A stretch of DNA of 41,017 bases from Prevotellaceae bacterium UBA4336 (lineage in GTDB: Bacteria; Bacteroidota; Bacteroidia; Bacteroidales; Bacteroidaceae), in NCBI GenBank assembly GCA_002394305.1, contig DGTM01000070.1, positions 16,918 to 57,934 on the forward strand, in the 5' to 3' direction. The translations under genes were made by a program, and so were the position numbers. Positions 24,247 through 31,742 of the stretch are shown piece after piece. The notes under the pieces were generated by a model. That model saw nothing but the letters and a program-made list of their open reading frames with translations. It was not told the origin of the DNA and did no database searches. Each line of letters begins with the position of its first letter. Position 1 is the first letter of the stretch.

Positions 24247-25512
24247 ATGGATATTCCCCTACCCCAAAAGCCTTGGTACGTCAGGTACCGCTTGTATCTG
24301 GTTGGCGGCATCGTGCTTGTCGCTCTGATAGGCTATGCCACCAGCCTGCAACTGCGACCCAAGACACTCCGCATCCGCGTCGATGCCGACCAAATGGCAA
24401 CGGTCTGCGACGGCGACTTCCTGGAGTACGTTGACGTGAACGGCCTGGTGTGCCCCGTCACGTCGATGCGCGTGACAGCCACCGAGGGCGGCACCGTGGA
24501 GCGCATCTGCTGCCAGAACGGCGACCTGCTGCGGCGCGGCGACACCATCATGGTGCTCTCCAACCCGAGGGTGCTGGAGGAGATCGACTCCGAACGGCGC
24601 AGCTACGAACACAGCCGGATGCAACACCGCAAGCAGCTCATCGAGATGCAGCAGAAGAGCATCACCCTCAGGCAGCAGGCTCTTGCTGCGGACTTCGAGC
24701 TGCGAAAGATGGCGAAGAACTTCGAGCTGGAGCAGGAGGAGGCACGCATGGGCGTGAAGAGCCAGGCACAGCTCGAGGTGGCTCGCGAGGAGTACGACTA
24801 CAACCGGCGGCGCACACTGCTGACCATCGAGAGCCTGCGCCACGACTCGGTGCTCAACATCGTGGGGCGGCAGCTCATCGAGCAGGAGATGTCGATGGAG
24901 GCGCGGAAGCTGGAGAACAGCCTGGCCCGCCGCGAAGCCCTCGTCGTCCTGGCACCCGTCGAGGGACAGATATCCGGCCTCGGCGTCGTCGTGGGCGGAC
25001 AGGTGTCGGGGGGTGAGCTGCTGGGCGAGATGGGGGTGCTGACCGACTACAAGGTGACGGCACGCCTGAACGAGTACTACATCGACCGCATCCAGAGCGG
25101 ACAGTCCGCCACGGCTTTCCACAAGGGTCAGCGCCTGGCCCTGCAGGTCAGCCGCATCACCCCGCAGGTGCAGGACCATACGTTTGCCGTGGAGCTGACC
25201 GGGAACCTCCGTCCCTCTGCGGGAGGTCGGGAGGGATCCTTACTGCGTCCGGGCCTCACCCTGCGCCTGAAGATAGAGCTCGGGCAGAACGAGCGCCGTC
25301 TCATCGTGCCGCGCGGCAACTTCTACGCCCAGACGGGCGGTCAGTGGGTGATGCTTGTCGATGAGTCGGGCCACAGGGCACACCGCGTCCCCATCCGCCT
25401 GGGGCGGCAGAACGCAGAGCACTACGAGGTGCTCGACGGCCTTCGCGCCGGCGACCGCATCATCGTCAGCGGCTACGACCGCTTCGGCGACGCACAGATA
25501 ATAGAGTGGTAA
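24247..25512 (+). CDS. HlyD/RND-type periplasmic adaptor
   Basis: This 421-residue membrane-anchored adaptor would bridge the FtsX permeases and TolC. It has one N-terminal membrane helix (about residues 13-35), a first lipoyl half with GGTVERICCQNGDLLRRGDTI (near 82), a long coiled-coil hairpin (about 105-215) and the second lipoyl half VLAPVEGQISGLGVVVGGQV (near 235). The beta-barrel and membrane-proximal domains follow, with VPRGNFYAQTGGQWV near 355 and GDRIIVSGYDRF near the end. I chose ATG 24247 (MDIPLPQKPWYVRYR) because the 29 codons from an in-frame ATG at 24160 are repeat sequence; that longer form is possible and would mirror the kinase N terminus. A short G-rich repeat insert (GNLRPSAGGREGS) lies near residue 320. 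Confidence 0.9.
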   Translation: MDIPLPQKPWYVRYRLYLVGGIVLVALIGYATSLQLRPKTLRIRVDADQMATVCDGDFLEYVDVNGLVCPVTSMRVTATEGGTVERICCQNGDLLRRGDTIMVLSNPRVLEEIDSERRSYEHSRMQHRKQLIEMQQKSITLRQQALAADFELRKMAKNFELEQEEARMGVKSQAQLEVAREEYDYNRRRTLLTIESLRHDSVLNIVGRQLIEQEMSMEARKLENSLARREALVVLAPVEGQISGLGVVVGGQVSGGELLGEMGVLTDYKVTARLNEYYIDRIQSGQSATAFHKGQRLALQVSRITPQVQDHTFAVELTGNLRPSAGGREGSLLRPGLTLRLKIELGQNERRLIVPRGNFYAQTGGQWVMLVDESGHRAHRVPIRLGRQNAEHYEVLDGLRAGDRIIVSGYDRFGDAQIIEW

Positions 25513-25606
25513 TATAGGTCCTATAAGTCTTATAAGTCTTATAAGTCCTATAAGTCTTATAAGTCCTATAAGTCCTATAGGTCCTATAAGTCCTATAGGT
25601 CCTATA
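25511..25606. repeat. 9-nt tandem repeat (TCCTATAAG family)
   Basis: About ten 9-mers of the form TCYTATAAG/TCCTATAGG fill the gap between the converging adaptor and SpmAB genes. The array starts directly at the adaptor stop codon. Confidence 0.9.
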
Positions 25607-25609
25607 GCC

Positions 25610-26839
25610 TTACCCGAAGAACAGGGCGGCGACGGCGATGGCAGCGATGACGCCGCAGATGTCGGTCAGCAGGCCGGCCATCACGGCGTGGCGCGTCTTG
25701 CGGATGCCTACGCTGCCGAAGTAGACGGCCAGGATGTAGAACGTCGTGTCGGTGGCTCCCTGGAAGATGCAGGAGAGACGGCCCACAAACGAGTCGGCAC
25801 CGTACTGCTGCATGGCATCCACCATCATTCCGCGTGCGCCACTGCCCGACAGGGGCTTCATGATGGCCGTAGGCAAGGCTGCCACATAGTCGGCATTGCC
25901 GCCCAGCATCTCCACGAGCCTGCCTGCGCCGCCCACGATGAAGTCCATCGCTCCCGACGCACGGAACACGCCGATGGCAACGAGTATCGCCACGAGGTAG
26001 GGGATGATGCGCACGGCGGTGTCGAAGCCGCCCTTCGCGCCCTCCACGAAGGCCTCGTAGACGTTGATACGCCTGCGTATGCCTGCCACGATAAAGGCCA
26101 TGATGATGCTGAAGAGCAGCACGTTGGCTGTGACGGTGCTCCACAGGTTCATCGTCGCCTGGTCCACCTGTGTGCTGAGCCATATCACGCCGCTCACCAC
26201 GAGGCACAGTCCCAGCACGAAGGCCATGATGGCGCGGTTGAAGAGGTTGATGCGTTGGTACAGACTGGTGATGACCATGCCTGCCAGCGTAGCGATGGCC
26301 GTGGCGATGAGGATGGGACAGAAGACGTCGGTGGGCTGTGCTGCGCCTGCCACGGCGCGGTAGGTCATCACGCCGACGGGGATGATGGTCAGTCCGCTGG
26401 TGTTGAGCACCAGGAACATGATCATGGCGTTCGTGGCCGTGTCCTTCTGCTTGTTGAGCTCCTGCATGCCCTCCATGGCCTTGAGGCCCAGGGGGGTGGC
26501 AGCATTGTCCAGGCCCAGCATGTTCGCACTGAAGTTCATGAAGATGTGGCCGAAGACGGGGTGCCCGGCAGGAATCTCGGGGAAGAGCCGCACCATGAGG
26601 GGCGACAGCCAGCGGGCCAGCATGTCGACCAGTCCGCCCTTCTCGCCTATCTTCATGACGCCCATCCAGAGCGAGAGCACGCCCGTCAGCCCGAGGGAGA
26701 TCTCGAAGGCCGTCTTGGCATTGTCGAACGTACTGTTCATGATGGCCGGGAAGACGTCCGTGTTGCCCATGAAGAGTTGTACCGTGGCAATCAGGAAAGC
26801 GATGGCAAAGAAGCCAATCCAGATGTAGTTCAGTACCAT
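25610..26839 (-). CDS. Spore maturation protein A/B fusion (nucleoside recognition/Gate domain)
   Basis: This 409-residue polytopic membrane protein fuses the two Gate-domain proteins that are separate as SpmA and SpmB in Bacillus. The SpmA-like half (1-195) shows GVMKIGEKGGLVDMLARWLSPLMVRLFPEIP and NFSANMLGLDNAATPLGLKAM. The SpmB-like half (about 215-409) shows GAKGGFDTAVRIIPYLVAILVAIGVFRASGAMD and GSGARGMMVDAM. Fused versions are normal in Bacteroidetes, which do not form spores, so the role there is unrelated to sporulation and may be transport or peptidoglycan-linked. It stands alone between repeat arrays and converges with the adaptor gene. Confidence 0.9.
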   Translation of the reverse strand: MVLNYIWIGFFAIAFLIATVQLFMGNTDVFPAIMNSTFDNAKTAFEISLGLTGVLSLWMGVMKIGEKGGLVDMLARWLSPLMVRLFPEIPAGHPVFGHIFMNFSANMLGLDNAATPLGLKAMEGMQELNKQKDTATNAMIMFLVLNTSGLTIIPVGVMTYRAVAGAAQPTDVFCPILIATAIATLAGMVITSLYQRINLFNRAIMAFVLGLCLVVSGVIWLSTQVDQATMNLWSTVTANVLLFSIIMAFIVAGIRRRINVYEAFVEGAKGGFDTAVRIIPYLVAILVAIGVFRASGAMDFIVGGAGRLVEMLGGNADYVAALPTAIMKPLSGSGARGMMVDAMQQYGADSFVGRLSCIFQGATDTTFYILAVYFGSVGIRKTRHAVMAGLLTDICGVIAAIAVAALFFG

Positions 26840-26903
26840 TGTCTCGTTATACCGTTATATCGTTATACCGTCATTTCGTAATATCTTCAGGGTGGGAAAA
26901 GCG

Positions 26904-27947
26904 TCAAAGCTCTCCGCCGAAGAGGTCGCCTTGCAGGGGGTTGCCGTAGCGCGTTCCCATGGTCCGCCCCAGGTGGCGGTAGGCGAGTTCCGTCACCTCG
27001 CGGCCTCGGGGCGTGCGCTTGATGAAGCCTTCCTTGATGAGGAATGGTTCGTACACCTCCTCGACGGTTCCGGCGTCCTCGCCCACGGCGGTGGCGATGG
27101 TGCCGATGCCTACGGGACCGCCCTTGAACTTGTCGATGATGGTGGTCAGAATCTTGTTGTCTATCTCGTCGAGGCCGTAGCGGTCGATGTTGAGCGCCTC
27201 GAGGGCGATGCGGGCAATGCTGAGGTCGATGCGGCCGTTGCCCTTGACCTGTGCAAAGTCGCGAACGCGGCGCAGCAAGGCATTGGCAATACGTGGCGTG
27301 CCGCGGCTGCGGCTGGCTATCTCGCCGGCGGCTTCGGTGTCGATGGGCACGCCGAGGATGCTGCTGGAGCGCATCACAATCTTCTTCAATGTCTCGGCGT
27401 CGTAGTACTCGAGGTGCATGTTGATGCCGAAGCGGGCACGCAAGGGAGCGGTAAGCAGGCCGCTTCTCGTCGTGGCACCGACCAGCGTGAAGGGTGCAAG
27501 GTCTATCTGTATGCTGCGGGCCGACGGGCCTTTGTCTATCATGATGTCGATGCGGTAGTCCTCCATGGCCGAGTAGAGATACTCCTCCACGACGGGCGAG
27601 AGGCGATGTATCTCGTCGATGAAGAGCACATCGTTCGGCTCGAGGGATGTGAGGATGCCTGCCAGGTCGCCAGGCTTGTCGAGCACGGGGCCGCTGGTGA
27701 GCTTGAAGCCTACGCCCAGCTCGTTGGCGATGATGTTGGAGAGGGTTGTCTTGCCCAGTCCGGGCGGTCCGTGCAGGAGGGTATGGTCGAGGGGTTCGCC
27801 GCGGTACTTGGCAGCCTCGACGAAGATGCGCAGGTTGTCCACGACCTTCTGCTGGCCGCTGAAGTCGTCGAACTGCAACGGGCGCAGTGCGTTCTCGAAG
27901 TCCTTCTCCTTCTGCCGGCCTTCTTGTCTTATGTCGAAATCTTCCAC
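26904..27947 (-). CDS. ruvB: Holliday junction branch migration ATPase RuvB
   Basis: RuvB forms hexameric rings that, with RuvA, drive branch migration of Holliday junctions. The 347-residue protein has Walker A LLHGPPGLGKTTL near residue 60, Walker B LFIDEIHRL near 112, the sensor segment GATTRSGLLTAPLRARFG near 160, the arginine-finger region RGTPRIANALLRRVRDFA near 218 and a C-terminal winged helix (GREVTELAYRHLG). The start is a GTG at 27947 (VEDFDIRQEG). The next in-frame ATG lies far upstream in ybeY, and the bases between the two genes are 9-nt repeats. It probably forms an operon with ybeY. Confidence 0.95.
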   Translation of the reverse strand: MEDFDIRQEGRQKEKDFENALRPLQFDDFSGQQKVVDNLRIFVEAAKYRGEPLDHTLLHGPPGLGKTTLSNIIANELGVGFKLTSGPVLDKPGDLAGILTSLEPNDVLFIDEIHRLSPVVEEYLYSAMEDYRIDIMIDKGPSARSIQIDLAPFTLVGATTRSGLLTAPLRARFGINMHLEYYDAETLKKIVMRSSSILGVPIDTEAAGEIASRSRGTPRIANALLRRVRDFAQVKGNGRIDLSIARIALEALNIDRYGLDEIDNKILTTIIDKFKGGPVGIGTIATAVGEDAGTVEEVYEPFLIKEGFIKRTPRGREVTELAYRHLGRTMGTRYGNPLQGDLFGGEL

Positions 27948-27957
27948 GTTTTGTTGG

Positions 27958-28052
27958 TTTATGGGTCTTATGGGTCTTATGGGTCTTATGGGTCTTATAG
28001 GTCTTATAGGTCCTATAGGTCTTATGGGTCCTATGGGTCTTATAGGTCTTGG
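27958..28052. repeat. 9-nt tandem repeat (ATGGGTCTT/ATAGGTCTT) between ybeY and ruvB
   Basis: About ten tandem 9-mers separate the two genes and provide the ybeY stop codon. They belong to the same family as those at 8555-8605 and 25511-25606. Confidence 0.9.
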
Positions 28053-28456
28053 TTGAGGAGGGCACGGTCCTCGGCCTGGCGCATGCGGGTCTGTTCCTCG
28101 GGGCTCTTGTCGCGGAGGCCGCAGAGGTGGAGCAGGCCGTGGATGATGATGCGGCGGAGCTCCTCGGGGAATGTGGCGCCGTAGAGCTCGGCATTGGTTC
28201 TGACGGTGTCGAGGCTGATGTAGATGTCGCCGGAGAGTGCGTTGCCCTCGGAGTAGTCGAAGCCGATGTGGTCGGTGTAGTAGTCGTGGCCCAGGAAGCG
28301 GCGGTTGACGGAGAGAATCGTCGCGTCGTCCACGAAGATATAGTTCACGTCGCCCACCACCTTGCCGTAGTCCTTTGCCACGCGCCGGACCCATGCCGTG
28401 ATGCCGGCCTCGTCGATGTCGGGCATCGCTGTGTTTATGGTGTTGTAGGTTATCAT
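28040..28456 (-). CDS. ybeY: Endoribonuclease YbeY
   Basis: YbeY is a zinc endoribonuclease in 16S rRNA 3'-end maturation and ribosome quality control. The 138-residue protein is of normal length and carries the signature HGLLHLCGLRDKSPEEQTRMRQAED near residue 107. The first two His ligands are there, but the usual third His of the H-G-x2-H-L-x-G-x2-H pattern is replaced (LRDK). To my knowledge this is common in Bacteroidetes. The last codons and the TAG stop lie at the edge of the 9-nt repeat array. It precedes ruvB. Confidence 0.93.
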   Translation of the reverse strand: MITYNTINTAMPDIDEAGITAWVRRVAKDYGKVVGDVNYIFVDDATILSVNRRFLGHDYYTDHIGFDYSEGNALSGDIYISLDTVRTNAELYGATFPEELRRIIIHGLLHLCGLRDKSPEEQTRMRQAEDRALLNQDL

Positions 28457-28458
28457 TC

Positions 28459-28565
28459 TTTTTAATTCATAATTCTTAATTCATAATTCATAATTAGGCT
28501 ACGCCCTAAGTCTTGGTGAAGGAAATAATTATGAATTATGAATTATGAATTGTGAATTATGAATT
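28459..28565. repeat. AATTATGAATTA repeats in inverted arrangement
   Basis: Left units (TAATTCATAATTC and similar) and right units (AATTATGAATTATG and similar) are complementary and flank a 29-base loop beginning GGCTACGCCC. They form a potential long hairpin between the S41 protease and ybeY genes. Confidence 0.8.
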
Positions 28566-28570
28566 GATAA

Positions 28571-30172
28571 CTATTGTTGCAGCAGTTCGACCGCCTTCTT
28601 GACCACGTCGTCGTTCTCGTAGATGATGGCGAAGTACTCGCTCATGTCCCAGAGGTCGCGTGCCACGAGGCCCTTGATGATGAGCTGTATGTTGCTGGTG
28701 GTCTTCTGCCGTTCCTCGTCGTCCTTCGGGCGGATGTCCTGCTTCTCGCCTTCGGCAAGGATGTCGTCGATGAGTTCCTGCGGCACCTGGTACTCGGCCT
28801 TGAACTTCTCGAAGCTGGGGTATGCCTTGGCGAGCTTCTTGCGGTTCTTGTCCATGTAGCGGAGGTTGGCGTTGATGATGATGCTCTTGGCCGAGAGTTC
28901 GCGGTAGCACTTGGCGTAGCGCGTCGTGTCGAGGGGCACGAAGCAGTCGGGCATGATGCCGCCGCCGCCGTAGACGGTGCGCCCCTTCCGGAGCGTCTGG
29001 TAGCGCAGCGAGTCGGGGAAGTGGATGCTGTCGGCGTTGGTCAGCTCTCCTTTGTTGTAGCGGTTGATGACGTCGCGGGCGTAGTCGAGCATCTTGCCCT
29101 TCTCGTAGGGTTTCTGTATGGAGCGTCCGCTGGGGGTGTAGTAGCGGGCGGTGGTGAGGCGTATCATGCTGCCATCGGGCATGTCGAACGGGCGCTGTAC
29201 GAGGCCTTTGCCGAAGGAACGGCGTCCCACGACGATGCCGCGGTCCTGGTCCTGGATGGCGCCGGAGAGTATCTCGGCAGCCGAGGCGCTGTACTCGTCG
29301 ATGAGCACCGCTACCCTACCCTGCTGGAAGGCGTTGCCGCCCGTGCTGCGGAACTCCTGGCTGGGCACGGAGCGCCCCTTCGTGTAGACAATCATGTCGC
29401 CCTTGGGCAGGAACTCCGAGGCGATGTCGGCCGCGGCCTGCAGGAAGCCGCCGCTGTTCTGCTGCAGGTCTACGATGAGGTCCTTCATGCCCTGCTTCTT
29501 GAGCTTCGCGATGGCCTCCACCACCTCGTCGTGCGTCGTCTGTGCGAAGTTGTTGAAGCGGACCAGGCCGATGGTGGGCGTCACCATGTAGGCGGCGTCG
29601 ACCGAGTTGACGGGGATGCGGTCGCGCTTGACGTCGAAGTAGAGCGTGTCGCGAATGCCGCGACGGACCACGCCGAGGTGGGCGATGGTGCCCTTCTTGC
29701 CCCTCAGGCGGTGCATGATCTCCTCGCGGCTCATCTTCACGCCCGCAATGGCGGTGTCGGCCACGCTGACGATGCGGTCGCCCGCCAGGATGCCCACCCG
29801 CTCGCTGGGGCCTTTCGGCACGGGCTGAATGACGAGCAGCGTGTCCTCCAGCATGTTGAACTGCACGCCGATGCCCTCGAACGAGCCTTCCAGCGGCTCG
29901 GTGAACTTCTTCGTGTCCGAGGCGTTGGTGTAGGCCGAGTGCGGGTCCAGTTTCGAGAGGATGCCCTGGATGGCGTCCTCCGCCAGTTTCTTGCTGTCAA
30001 CGCTGTCCACGTAGAAGTTGTTTATCAGCACCGAAGCCATGACGAGCTTCTGCACGTTCTTCTCCAGGTCGCTGACCGGCGCATGGTTGGCCGGCGCGTT
30101 GCCGAAGCGCAGCTGTGCCGAAAGGCTCATGCCTGCAAGCAGCAGGCAGGCAGCCAAAGTGAGTCTCTTCAT
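28571..30172 (-). CDS. S41-family carboxy-terminal processing protease
   Basis: This 533-residue exported serine protease trims or degrades periplasmic proteins. A signal peptide (residues 1-19, ending LSAQ) is followed by an N-terminal helical region, a PDZ domain (about 88-175, with GIGVQFN and GILAGDRIVSV), and the S41 catalytic domain (about 195-375). The nucleophile Ser lies in DEYSASAAEILSGA (near 293-306) and the general-base Lys is in RRSFGKGLVQ (Lys near 322). The C-terminal extension of about 150 residues is typical of Bacteroidetes members. It has its own promoter and is upstream of ybeY and ruvB on the same strand. Confidence 0.94.
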   Translation of the reverse strand: MKRLTLAACLLLAGMSLSAQLRFGNAPANHAPVSDLEKNVQKLVMASVLINNFYVDSVDSKKLAEDAIQGILSKLDPHSAYTNASDTKKFTEPLEGSFEGIGVQFNMLEDTLLVIQPVPKGPSERVGILAGDRIVSVADTAIAGVKMSREEIMHRLRGKKGTIAHLGVVRRGIRDTLYFDVKRDRIPVNSVDAAYMVTPTIGLVRFNNFAQTTHDEVVEAIAKLKKQGMKDLIVDLQQNSGGFLQAAADIASEFLPKGDMIVYTKGRSVPSQEFRSTGGNAFQQGRVAVLIDEYSASAAEILSGAIQDQDRGIVVGRRSFGKGLVQRPFDMPDGSMIRLTTARYYTPSGRSIQKPYEKGKMLDYARDVINRYNKGELTNADSIHFPDSLRYQTLRKGRTVYGGGGIMPDCFVPLDTTRYAKCYRELSAKSIIINANLRYMDKNRKKLAKAYPSFEKFKAEYQVPQELIDDILAEGEKQDIRPKDDEERQKTTSNIQLIIKGLVARDLWDMSEYFAIIYENDDVVKKAVELLQQ

Positions 30173-30206
30173 AATAATATGTAATGTGTATTTGTGTTTA
30201 CGCCGA

Positions 30207-30214
30207 CAAAGTTA
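30207..30214 (-). promoter_or_regulatory. -7 box of the S41 protease gene
   Basis: Minus strand TAACTTTG matches TAnnTTTG and sits 34 bases upstream of the ATG. A -33 TTG at the expected spacing is not evident. Confidence 0.55.
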
Positions 30215-30298
30215 CACATTTTTTTCGACATACCGATGCGAGCAGCGAAAAAGAACGTAAAAAGCTGCGCACGGAAGAGAAATGTTTTCCGGCAGGCG

Positions 30299-30330
30299 TT
30301 TGGAAAAATGCCGAATTTTTCATAATTTTG
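30299..30330 (+). promoter_or_regulatory. Promoter of the PAP2 gene
   Basis: TTTG at 30299-30302, exactly 20 bases, then TAATTTTG at 30323-30330 make a complete Bacteroidetes promoter. The predicted start is near 30337, 13 bases before the ATG. Confidence 0.75.
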
Positions 30331-30349
30331 CACCCGCGGACGAAAGACA

Positions 30350-31243
30350 ATGCAAAACGGAGCTTCTGGAATAAGTGCCTGTCGCCCCGCCATACCTTCA
30401 AACCCGAACAAGACAACCGGACAGCCGATGCTACACGATTCTACCCCTCCCACCCTACTCCCGGTGCGCGGAAGAGGCACGTCATGTCCGGCCCGCAGCC
30501 TTCCGGTCCGCATCCTCCTGCTGTTCCTGGCGCTCCCGCTGAGCCTCGGCACCTCGGCCCGACGCACCACTGGCGACAGCCTCCGCGCCGAGAAGCTGCG
30601 TCCTCTGCACCTCATAGCGCCCGCCGCACTGATTGCCGTCGGCTCCGTCGGCGTCACAAACGGCTGGTTCTGCAGCGTGAAGGAGGACGTCAGAAAGGGG
30701 TTTCACGACTTCCGGGGCGAAAGACGCTTCCGTGCCGACGACTACCTACAGTACGTTCCCGTGGCAGCCCACCTTGGCCTCGGCTTCATCGGCGTCAAGG
30801 CCCGGCACCCCTTCCGCGAGCGTCTGGCCGCTGCCGCCACAGCCAGCATCTTCATGGCTGCCACGGTCAACACCGTGAAATACAGCGTCTGCGAGTCCCG
30901 TCCCGACAACGGGAGGCGAAACTCCTTCCCGTCGGGCCACACCGCCACAGCCTTCATGGGCGCCGAGCTAATCCGCATCGAGTACGGAAACGGCTACGGA
31001 GCCGGCGCCTACGTCTTCGCCTCGTGCATAGCAGCCCTGAGGGTCTACAACGACCGTCACTGGCTGAACGACGTCATCGGCGGCGCTGGTTTCGGCATCC
31101 TCTCGGCCCGCGTCGGCTACTGGCTCCTGCCTCTCGAGCGCAGACTCTTCCGCTGGGACCGCCCCGGCCCCGCAGTCACCGTCCTCCCTGCCTACTCCCC
31201 CACCGGCCAAGCCTTCAGCCTCTCCCTCGCCGCCACCTTCTAA
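30350..31243 (+). CDS. PAP2-superfamily membrane phosphatase
   Basis: This 297-residue protein is a type 2 phosphatidic acid phosphatase relative that would hydrolyse lipid phosphates such as undecaprenyl pyrophosphate, lipid A phosphates or phosphatidylglycerophosphate. The three catalytic motifs are present: KYSVCESRP near residue 177 (K-x6-RP), the SGH block SFPSGHTAT near 190, and RVYNDRHWLNDVIGG near 233 (R-x5-H-x3-D). A hydrophobic signal-like helix lies near residues 52-68. The start at 30350 agrees with the promoter; ATG 30428 is the alternative and would put the hydrophobic stretch nearer the N terminus. The substrate is not determined. Confidence 0.9.
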   Translation: MQNGASGISACRPAIPSNPNKTTGQPMLHDSTPPTLLPVRGRGTSCPARSLPVRILLLFLALPLSLGTSARRTTGDSLRAEKLRPLHLIAPAALIAVGSVGVTNGWFCSVKEDVRKGFHDFRGERRFRADDYLQYVPVAAHLGLGFIGVKARHPFRERLAAAATASIFMAATVNTVKYSVCESRPDNGRRNSFPSGHTATAFMGAELIRIEYGNGYGAGAYVFASCIAALRVYNDRHWLNDVIGGAGFGILSARVGYWLLPLERRLFRWDRPGPAVTVLPAYSPTGQAFSLSLAATF

Positions 31244-31343
31244 ACTATACAATCATGCAGAAGACTGAGCTTGCATGCGGATAATGCCCTGCATAAGTTG
31301 TCCCGAATCAATGGGACCGCGAGGGCTGGCGGGTGCTTGTTTA

Positions 31344-31436
31344 CTATAGGCCGAGTTGCGGCAGAGACTGGGCGGCAGTCAAGGTGATATCATAAGGCGA
31401 GTTTTGCAGTATATGCTGAAGCGACAAGTCAATCAT
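31344..31436 (-). CDS. Tiny ORF overlapping the 43-residue ORF, unknown
   Basis: A 30-residue frame (MIDLSLQHILQNSP and on) starts at an ATG that overlaps the stop of the preceding tiny ORF by four bases (ATGA), the geometry of coupled genes. I do not recognise it. It may be the remnant of a longer protein lost by truncation, or simply chance. Downstream bases 31244-31343 show nothing further. Confidence 0.3.
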   Translation of the reverse strand: MIDLSLQHILQNSPYDITLTAAQSLPQLGL

Positions 31437-31564
31437 ATAGCCACCACCTTGCCTTCAATGCCTTTTTCTCGCAGCCACTGCTCAAATTTCAGCTTGGCTT
31501 CCTTCTTGTGTTCCAAAGCCTTCCTGAAAGCATTTATTGCATTGTCTTTTGTCGTTGTTCCCAT
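31433..31564 (-). CDS. Small basic protein of 43 residues, unknown
   Basis: The frame encodes a Lys/Glu-rich helical peptide (MGTTTKDNAINAFRKALEH, then a segment rich in Lys, Glu and Phe, ending in KVVAI). It has a full promoter whose elements lie within an 18-bp inverted repeat, a leader of about 20 bases, and a coupled tiny ORF after it. It is more AT-rich than its neighbours. I do not recognise the family. The layout recalls a small regulator or antitoxin with a partner, but that is inference only. Confidence 0.45.
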   Translation of the reverse strand: MGTTTKDNAINAFRKALEHKKEAKLKFEQWLREKGIEGKVVAI

Positions 31565-31589
31565 AGTGTAATCTCGCTTTTTACAACAG

Positions 31590-31636
31590 CAAAATTACGA
31601 AAAACACTTATATTAGCCAAGTGTTTTTCGTAATTT
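31590..31636 (-). promoter_or_regulatory. Promoter buried in an 18-bp inverted repeat
   Basis: Perfect arms AAATTACGAAAAACACTT (31592-31609) and AAGTGTTTTTCGTAATTT (31619-31636) surround nine bases. On the minus strand TTG, 20 bases and TAATTTTG (31597-31590) form a promoter inside it, driving the 43-residue ORF. A bound protein would block it. The bases 31637-31742 hold no other feature. Confidence 0.65.
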
Positions 31637-31742
31637 TTCGTCTAATCCGCAGAATCTGATGTTGGAGAATAACCCTTCAATCCCTTCAATTCGTTCAATC
31701 CGTGGTTAAAAGTATAATCCTCTGCGGCAGGGATCCGTCGGT

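Noticed and set aside
25610..26839. Evidence for sporulation
   Set aside because: SpmA/SpmB-like fusions are common in non-sporulating Bacteroidetes.
27948..28394. RuvB start at an ATG at 28394
   Set aside because: This part overlaps ybeY in another frame and translates the 9-nt repeats as Pro-Ile-Arg runs; GTG 27947 gives the normal length.
28574..30184. Open frame opposite the S41 protease gene
   Set aside because: Antisense shadow; the minus strand has signal peptide, PDZ and catalytic motifs.
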